Origin: an uncultured Clostridia bacterium
Lineage (GTDB): Bacteria; Bacillota; Clostridia; Christensenellales; UBA1242
Length of the DNA stretch: 51,314 nucleotides
Reading direction: 5' to 3'
Assembly (NCBI GenBank): GCA_944383375.1
Contig: CALWPG010000003.1
Location: 64,339 to 115,652, forward strand
Part shown: piece by piece, positions 46,203-51,314 of the stretch
Numbering within the stretch: the first letter of the stretch is position 1
Layout: each line of letters starts with the position of its first letter
Notes under the pieces: generated by a model
Database searches by the model: none
What the model was told of the DNA's origin: nothing
What the model saw: only the letters and a program-made list of their open reading frames with translations
Translations under genes and position numbers: made by a program

Positions 46203-47805
46203 TTATAATAGTTGGCTTGGAATAAAAGACAAAAAAATCCAAAAAAAATTGAAAAGTTTAAGTGATGAGCAAAAAATTGAAAATTTCGCCTCACCACTCG
46301 CCTTTGGTACTGCCGGGATGCGTGGAAAGATGGTGATGGGAAGTGGTGGAATCAACGAGGTCACTGTAACAAAACTTGCACTGTCCACGGCAAAATATAT
46401 GCTTGCTCATCAAAAGATCACTTGTGTCGTTTGTTATGATACGAGAAAAAATAGCAAACTTTTTGCTCATATCTATGCAAAAGTACTTTCAAATAACAAC
46501 ATACTAGTCTATCTCTTTAAAAAGTACGCACCAACACCACTTTGCGTGTTTGCAACAAGATTTAAAAAAGCTCAAATTGGTGTAATGATAACAGCAAGCC
46601 ACAACAAACGAGAATTCAACGGCATTAAAATATATAACAGCATTGGCATTCAAATAGATAATCAAACGCAGCAAGAGATATCTGGGTATTTTAATGAGGC
46701 TGATGAAGTTGAGTGCTACAACAATACATACAACTTAAAGCTCAAAAACATTGTTTGGCTTAAGGATGACGTTCTAAAAGCCTTTTTAGATGGCGATACT
46801 GACATGACAACAAAACATCTAAAAATTGTTTACACTCCATTAAATGGCACCGGCTACGAAGGTGTTGAAAAGATATTAGCTCAAAATAAATTTAAATTTT
46901 TCACACCAAAAAGTCAAAAGCATCCAGATCCAAATTTTTCTACATGTCCTTATCCAAATCCAGAATTCATTGAAGCTTTTAAACAAAGTGTGGATCTAGC
47001 AAAAAAAGTAGATGCCGATGTCATCATTGCCACAGATCCTGATGCTGATAGAATTGGTGTCATGATAAAGTCAAAAGATGGCTACAAAAAACTTTCCGGC
47101 AATGAACTTGGTTATATCTTTTTAAAATTTTTGTTGGATAACAAAAAACAAGAGGATGGTTTTGTTGTGACTAGTGTTGTTTCAAGTCCTTTGGTCGAAA
47201 AAATTTGTAATATGGAAAATATACCACTTTACAAAACACTGACCGGCTTTAAAAGTTTGGGTGAAAAAACCCATGAACTCGTCCTCAGTGGAAAAACTCC
47301 ACTGTTGGTATTTGAAGAGAGTTGTGGCTACATAGTCCGTCCAAACACATACGACAAAGATGGAATTTATGCAGCATTACTTGTCTGCCAAATAGGAGAG
47401 TGGTTAAAAAGTCATGGGAGCGATTTTGAAAAATATCTAAATGACATCTATGAAAAATATGGCTACCTATCTGCACTGGGCGACAGCATAGTGTTTGAGG
47501 GTGTGGATAGTTTAAATGTCATGAACAATGTGATAAATTCACTCCGAGCAAATCCAATAAAAAGTGTCGGTGACATCAAAATACAAAGCAAAACTGACTA
47601 CCTAAAAGACGATACCGGGCTTGACAAACAAAATTTTATCGAGTATCGTGCAGGTAAACTGCAATTCATAATTCGTCCAAGTGGAACAGAACCAAAACTC
47701 AAGATTTATTTGTTCTATGAAGACAGCGACAGTGTTAAGGCAGAGCAAAATGCCAATAATATTATGGAAAAATTGAAAGAAATAATAAATGAACGACAAA
47801 ATTAA
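46195..47805 (+). CDS. Phosphohexomutase (phosphoglucomutase/phosphomannomutase)
   Basis: 536 residues; I chose the ATG at 46195 (overlapping the rmuC stop) with AGAGGAG upstream rather than the TTG/GTG codons just before it. Alpha-D-phosphohexomutase motifs: FGTAGMRGKM, VMITASHNKREFNGIKIY (phospho-Ser, residue ~137), metal-binding DPDADRIGVMI (~283), sugar-binding FEESCGYI (~375) and phosphate-binding IRPSGTEPKLKIYLF (~495). It interconverts hexose 1- and 6-phosphates, feeding cell-wall or polysaccharide precursors; glucose versus mannose cannot be decided. It ends 17 nt inside uvrC. Confidence 0.93.
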   Translation: MSDYNSWLGIKDKKIQKKLKSLSDEQKIENFASPLAFGTAGMRGKMVMGSGGINEVTVTKLALSTAKYMLAHQKITCVVCYDTRKNSKLFAHIYAKVLSNNNILVYLFKKYAPTPLCVFATRFKKAQIGVMITASHNKREFNGIKIYNSIGIQIDNQTQQEISGYFNEADEVECYNNTYNLKLKNIVWLKDDVLKAFLDGDTDMTTKHLKIVYTPLNGTGYEGVEKILAQNKFKFFTPKSQKHPDPNFSTCPYPNPEFIEAFKQSVDLAKKVDADVIIATDPDADRIGVMIKSKDGYKKLSGNELGYIFLKFLLDNKKQEDGFVVTSVVSSPLVEKICNMENIPLYKTLTGFKSLGEKTHELVLSGKTPLLVFEESCGYIVRPNTYDKDGIYAALLVCQIGEWLKSHGSDFEKYLNDIYEKYGYLSALGDSIVFEGVDSLNVMNNVINSLRANPIKSVGDIKIQSKTDYLKDDTGLDKQNFIEYRAGKLQFIIRPSGTEPKLKIYLFYEDSDSVKAEQNANNIMEKLKEIINERQN

Positions 47806-49576
47806 GCAAAAGTTAAAATCTTTAACCACAAGTCCGGGTGTGTACGTAATGCACTCGGCAAGTGGTGCAGTGATATATGTTGGAAAGGCTAAAAATCTAA
47901 AAAATAGAGTTAGCCAATATTTCAGCAAGTCAATAAAGCCCGTCAAAGTCATGGCAATGGTAAGTAATGTCGATGACTTTGAATACTTTATCACACTTTC
48001 TGAGCGAGATGCTTTTGCCTTAGAAAACAATTTGATTAAAAAATACAAGCCTTTTTACAACATACTTTTAAAAGACGACAAGGCCTATCCATACATCAAG
48101 GTTACAGTAAAAGACGATTATCCACGAATGGAAGTGGTGCGAAAAGTCAAAAAAGATGGAGCCAAATACTTTGGCCCATACATTTCTTCAATAAGTCCTT
48201 ACAAACTCATAAAAATTGTAAACATGGCATATCCTCTTCGAACATGCAAGCAAACCATGACTCAAAAGACCAAAAGACCATGTTTAAACTATTCATTGGG
48301 TCTTTGCAGTGCGCCATGTGCGCATCTTATATCTTCAAAAGATTACAAAAAGATTGTGCAAAAAGCAATGGACTTTTTGCGTGGTGGTGATAGCGAAATT
48401 GAGCAAATTCTTGAAAAAAAGATGCAGGTTGCATCATCGGTTGAAAACTTTGAACGTGCACTTGAAATCAGAGATATGCTAAAAATGGTTCGTGCACTCA
48501 AGCAAAGAGTTGTGGCAGATGTTCCAAATGACTATGTGGTTGATGTGATAAGCTACGTCAACAACGGTGTTGTCGGGGCGATTTGTGTCATGACAATTCG
48601 ACATGGAAAAGTACTTGGAGTTATCACACAAAGTGTTGTTGATGCAAGTCTTAGCGAAAGCGAAACTCTTGAAAGTTTCATAAGTCAATATTATTCAAGA
48701 CATGAACACCCAAAAGAGATACTGTTAAACATGCCAGTAGATGAGCATTTTGACATTGATTCAAAGATAATTGTACCCAAAAAGGCAGTTAAAAAAAGGC
48801 TTGTCAACATGGCAACAATTAATGCCAAGGAATATTTGGAAAAAGTTCAATATAACCAGGACATTGAATATGACAAGACAGTGGGTGCTCTTGAAAAATT
48901 AAAGCAAAAATTAAATTTAAAAAATATACCAAATCGCATGGAATGCTATGATATTTCACACATAAGTGGCACAAATCAAGTGGCGTCTATGGTGGTGTTC
49001 ATTGCAGGCAGACCAGCCAAGAAAATGTATAGAAAATTCAAGATAAAAGACAAGCCAATTGCAAATGATTTTGAAAGTTTAAAACAGACACTAAATCGAA
49101 GATTCAAAGAACTTCAAGGTGAGGACGAAAGTTTTTCGCAGATGCCAGACCTAATGGTGATAGACGGCGGAAAAGGGCAACTTAGTGGTACCTATGAAAT
49201 CTTGAAACAACACAATCTTGAAAATGAAATTGACATGATTTCACTTGCAAAGCAATTTGAAGAGGTCTACACAGTGGGAAATAGTCAGCCAATAATGCTA
49301 CTTCGAGGCAGCAGCGAACTTAGGGTACTACAAAGCATTCGTGACGAGGCGCATAGATTTGCAATCACTTTCCACCGTTCACTCAGATCAAAAAATGAGA
49401 TAAAAAGCCCATTAGACGACATCAAGGGGCTTGGCAAAGTCAAAAAGAAAGCGCTTTTAAACCAATTTTCTTCCATAGATGAAATAAAAAAGGCGAGCGT
49501 GGAAGAAATCGCACTCGTAAAAGGCATTGATATGGCTTTGGCAATAAAAATTAAAAATTTCGTGGAAAAACTTTAA
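47789..49576 (+). CDS. uvrC: Excinuclease ABC subunit C
   Basis: 595 residues, the usual length. N-terminal GIY-YIG nuclease (SPGVYVMHSASGAVIYVGKA, NLKNRVSQYFS), Cys-containing LNYSLGLCSAPC, a UVR motif (VENFERALEIRDMLKMV), the RNase H-like C-terminal nuclease (RMECYDISHISGTNQVASMV, DLMVIDGGKGQL) and helix-hairpin-helix repeats near the end (LGKVKKKALLNQFSSIDEIKKA). It makes both incisions in nucleotide excision repair with UvrAB, which are not in the window. It overlaps the phosphohexomutase gene by 17 nt. Confidence 0.97.
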   Translation: MNDKIKQKLKSLTTSPGVYVMHSASGAVIYVGKAKNLKNRVSQYFSKSIKPVKVMAMVSNVDDFEYFITLSERDAFALENNLIKKYKPFYNILLKDDKAYPYIKVTVKDDYPRMEVVRKVKKDGAKYFGPYISSISPYKLIKIVNMAYPLRTCKQTMTQKTKRPCLNYSLGLCSAPCAHLISSKDYKKIVQKAMDFLRGGDSEIEQILEKKMQVASSVENFERALEIRDMLKMVRALKQRVVADVPNDYVVDVISYVNNGVVGAICVMTIRHGKVLGVITQSVVDASLSESETLESFISQYYSRHEHPKEILLNMPVDEHFDIDSKIIVPKKAVKKRLVNMATINAKEYLEKVQYNQDIEYDKTVGALEKLKQKLNLKNIPNRMECYDISHISGTNQVASMVVFIAGRPAKKMYRKFKIKDKPIANDFESLKQTLNRRFKELQGEDESFSQMPDLMVIDGGKGQLSGTYEILKQHNLENEIDMISLAKQFEEVYTVGNSQPIMLLRGSSELRVLQSIRDEAHRFAITFHRSLRSKNEIKSPLDDIKGLGKVKKKALLNQFSSIDEIKKASVEEIALVKGIDMALAIKIKNFVEKL

Positions 49577-49606
49577 AAATCGTAAATAACAACCAAATAT
49601 TTGTGT

Positions 49607-49612
49607 TATACT
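49607..49612 (+). promoter_or_regulatory. -10 element at leaderless spacing
   Basis: TATACT exactly 6 nt before the ATG at 49619. The longest reading frame would start upstream at a TTG inside this promoter, which argues for the ATG. No clear -35 is seen. Confidence 0.5.
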
Positions 49613-49618
49613 AAAATC

Positions 49619-50584
49619 ATGGAAATAGCAATCGCTGTAGTTTTGCTGGTGGTGGCATTATTTTTGGTGGTCAAAGGTGGAGACGTCTTTGTCTCTTCTT
49701 CTGCCGTTCTTGCCAAAAAAGCCCACATACCTCAAATAATCTTTGGTGCAACTTTTATGAGTCTTGCCACCACTTTTTCTGAGCTTTTGATTGGCATAAT
49801 CTCCAGCATCGACGGTACAACTGACCTTGCAGTCGGCAACGCAGTGGGTTCAGCCCTTTGCAATGTTGGACTTGTTATGGCAATTGGTATGTGTTTCATG
49901 CCTTCAAAAATTGGTGGAGGCGGGATGCTCAAATACTATCTTTTGATAGTCGCCATTGTTTTTGTCACAGTGATAGGCTTTTTTGATGAAGTCGCAATCT
50001 GGCAAGCTTTTGTGATGATTGCAATTACTTTGACATTTTTTGTTTTCAATTACATTGATGCAAAAAACATGGAAACCAAAAACAAAGGCGACGAAGAGGA
50101 AATTCAAAAACCACTTTGGCTTGCCATAATACTATTTTTGTTAGGTGCGGCAGCTATAGGTGGTGGTGCATATTTGCTTGTTGACAAGGTGGAATACCTA
50201 AGTGGAGTTATTGGCATAAGCGAACAGTTTGTGGGACTCACCGTTGTAGCAATTGGTACAAGTTTGCCCGAACTTGTGACGGTCATAACCTCACTTAAAA
50301 AGAAGACACCTTATCTTGCAATGGGAAACATAGTTGGCTCCAACATTTTAAATCTCACACTCATCTTAGGGGTGTCGCGTCTTGTCGCGTGGAATGATGG
50401 CATGCCAATAACAAAGGAAACGGCATACATTTCTCTTCCACTGGTACTGCTGTTTACACTAATTTTGTTACTTCCAATTCTCATAAAGAAAAAGACATAT
50501 CGCTGGCAAGGTATTGTACTTTTGGTGCTTTATGTATTGTACATCGTATTCTTAGTTTTAAATGCAGTGTTTGGATGGATTTAG
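49619..50584 (+). CDS. Sodium/calcium exchanger (CaCA family)
   Basis: 321 residues from the ATG at 49619; an in-frame TTG at 49601 would place the promoter inside the gene. Ten hydrophobic helices in two inverted halves. Alpha repeats: GATFMSLATTFSELLIGI with GNAVGSALCNVGL (first), and GLTVVAIGTSLPELVTVI with GNIVGSNILNLTLIL (second); the Glu ion ligands are kept, while the first repeat has a Ser in place of the usual Pro. A charged loop separates the halves (NKGDEEEIQKP). It probably exports Ca2+ in exchange for Na+ or H+. The NUDIX gene follows after 23 nt. Confidence 0.9.
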   Translation: MEIAIAVVLLVVALFLVVKGGDVFVSSSAVLAKKAHIPQIIFGATFMSLATTFSELLIGIISSIDGTTDLAVGNAVGSALCNVGLVMAIGMCFMPSKIGGGGMLKYYLLIVAIVFVTVIGFFDEVAIWQAFVMIAITLTFFVFNYIDAKNMETKNKGDEEEIQKPLWLAIILFLLGAAAIGGGAYLLVDKVEYLSGVIGISEQFVGLTVVAIGTSLPELVTVITSLKKKTPYLAMGNIVGSNILNLTLILGVSRLVAWNDGMPITKETAYISLPLVLLFTLILLLPILIKKKTYRWQGIVLLVLYVLYIVFLVLNAVFGWI

Positions 50585-50607
50585 AATTACTTTCAAAGGA
50601 AAAAAGT

Positions 50608-51015
50608 ATGAAAGAAAAAATTTCAAGTATGGCTATTGTAATAGCCGGAGAAAAAAATGGTAAAGTTTTGCTGTTAAACAGCGAAGGAGAGTGGGTTTTT
50701 TCAAAGGGTCACGTAGAAAATGGAGAAACTTACCTTGAGACCGCAATACGTGAATTGTATGAAGAGGCAGGGGTAATTGTTGAGCCAAAAGATTGTGTTG
50801 GACAGGTGGATGAGTTTTCTTTTTATTTCAAAGGAGAAGATGCGTTAAAGGTTATAAAAGTTTTTGGCTTTAAAATTAAGGAGCCTCAAAATATTGTTCT
50901 TAACAAAGAGGAATGTTTTATAGACGGACAATGGATTGATGCTGATAAAGTAGATTCAATGTTGAAACATGATGATGCAAAAAATGCATTTAAAAAATTT
51001 ATAGAAAAGTTATGA
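50608..51015 (+). CDS. NUDIX hydrolase
   Basis: 135 residues. The NUDIX box is complete: GHVENGETYLETAIRELYEE then AGV (G-x5-E-x7-RE-L-x-EE-x-G-V), with catalytic Glu residues in place. I chose the ATG at 50608, with AAAGGA 7 nt upstream, over the ATG at 50575 inside the previous gene. It hydrolyses a nucleoside-diphosphate-linked substrate; specificity (diadenosine polyphosphates are possible given its bis(5'-nucleosyl)-tetraphosphatase-like length) is unknown. Probably in an operon with the antiporter. A terminator follows. Confidence 0.9.
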   Translation: MKEKISSMAIVIAGEKNGKVLLLNSEGEWVFSKGHVENGETYLETAIRELYEEAGVIVEPKDCVGQVDEFSFYFKGEDALKVIKVFGFKIKEPQNIVLNKEECFIDGQWIDADKVDSMLKHDDAKNAFKKFIEKL

Positions 51016-51033
51016 TGGCTGTCATAGTCCTGT

Positions 51034-51060
51034 GTCACTCCGAGTCAAGGGCGAGGAGTC
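51034..51060. repeat. Degenerate interspersed repeat
   Basis: GTCACTCCGAGTCAAGGGCG then AGGAGTC: one arm with substitutions relative to GTCATTCCGAG...GCGAGGAATC. Confidence 0.55.
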
Positions 51061-51068
51061 TTTATATA

Positions 51069-51101
51069 AAACTCGTATGCAAAAACATACGAGTTTTTTT
51101 A
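51069..51101 (+). terminator. Terminator after the NUDIX gene
   Basis: AAAACTCGTATG / CATACGAGTTTTTTT stem with a 6-nt loop and a long T-run. Confidence 0.9.
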
Positions 51102-51206
51102 TTAAAATTTTCTCAATTTTGTGTAAATTTTTAAATTTTACGAACAGAAAATACAAGAATACGCAAAACAATCGTAAAAACCACGTAGAATCACTTGACA
51201 AACATA

Positions 51207-51314
51207 GGGGGGGGGGGGGGGGGGGGGAAAAAAAAAAGAAGAAAAAAAAGGGGGGAAAAAGGGTGTTTTTTTTGGATTAACCCCCCGGGTGTCCTGGGGG
51301 GAGAGAAGGGGGGG
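51207..51314. other. Low-complexity contig end, probable sequencing artefact
   Basis: A run of 21 Gs followed by A-runs, G-runs and mixed G/A/T homopolymers to the end, with a C-run (CCCCCCGGG) too. The composition has nothing in common with the AT-rich genome and no coding pattern. It looks like poly-G base-calling or adaptor noise extended at an assembly edge. Confidence 0.8.

Noticed and set aside
51032-51280. 82-residue reading frame at the contig end
   Set aside because: It crosses a terminator and ends in homopolymer noise (poly-Gly/poly-Lys).

Overview
The window is a stretch of an AT-rich, low-GC Gram-positive-type chromosome. Supporting genes are WhiA, a CwlD-like spore-cortex amidase, the rpsF-ssb-rpsR operon, a DnaE of Clostridia size, TypA, TlyA, short lipoprotein signals and many Fn3/Ig-like surface proteins. 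I infer an uncultured member of the Clostridia, probably host-associated; no taxonomic marker was compared. TGA is used as a stop. The last ~108 bases are low-complexity G/A sequence that looks like a sequencing or assembly artefact at a contig end.

Layout. 1-2.9 kb: a divergent pair, a partial Ig-like surface protein (-) and a membrane-anchored Fn3-like protein coupled to an unknown protein (+). 3.2-9.4 kb: a replication/regulation/glycolysis operon (PHP phosphoesterase, whiA, dnaE, a divergent phosphofructokinase). 9.5-11.4 kb: a small secreted protein, tRNA-Ala(TGC) and a WG-repeat protein. 11.5-15.1 kb: a 23S-5S rRNA unit with its own promoter, no linked 16S, a long processing stem around the 23S, and tandem terminators. 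15.2-17.0 kb: small membrane protein, RluA-type pseudouridine synthase, ferritin-like protein. 17.2-26.9 kb: one giant lipoprotein of about 3,250 residues with roughly 28 Fn3-like repeats and a GLUG-like C-terminus. 27.1-33.4 kb: CwlD-like amidase, alpha/beta hydrolase, small conserved protein, then typA-membrane protein-dnaB-VTT protein. 33.5-34.6 kb (-): rpsF-ssb-rpsR with a probable S6:S18-binding leader. 34.7-39.9 kb: tlyA, then an ABC export module whose ATPase is fused to a YwaF-like membrane domain. 40-42 kb: a second large lipoprotein. 42.2-51.0 kb: GPH/MFS symporter, an overlapping operon cca-rmuC-phosphohexomutase-uvrC, then a CaCA antiporter and a NUDIX hydrolase.

Three observations stand out. 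(1) Seven genes have a -10 hexamer exactly 6 nt before the start codon (an eighth at 5 nt), which places the transcription start on the first base of the start codon: a class of leaderless genes beside ordinary Shine-Dalgarno genes. (2) The 23S rRNA carries G at the position equivalent to E. coli A2059, a change associated with macrolide resistance. (3) The YwaF-ABC ATPase fusion has a possible internal start that could release a free ATPase. An interspersed palindromic repeat family (GTCATTCCGA/GTCATTTCGA cores) occupies many intergenic gaps.
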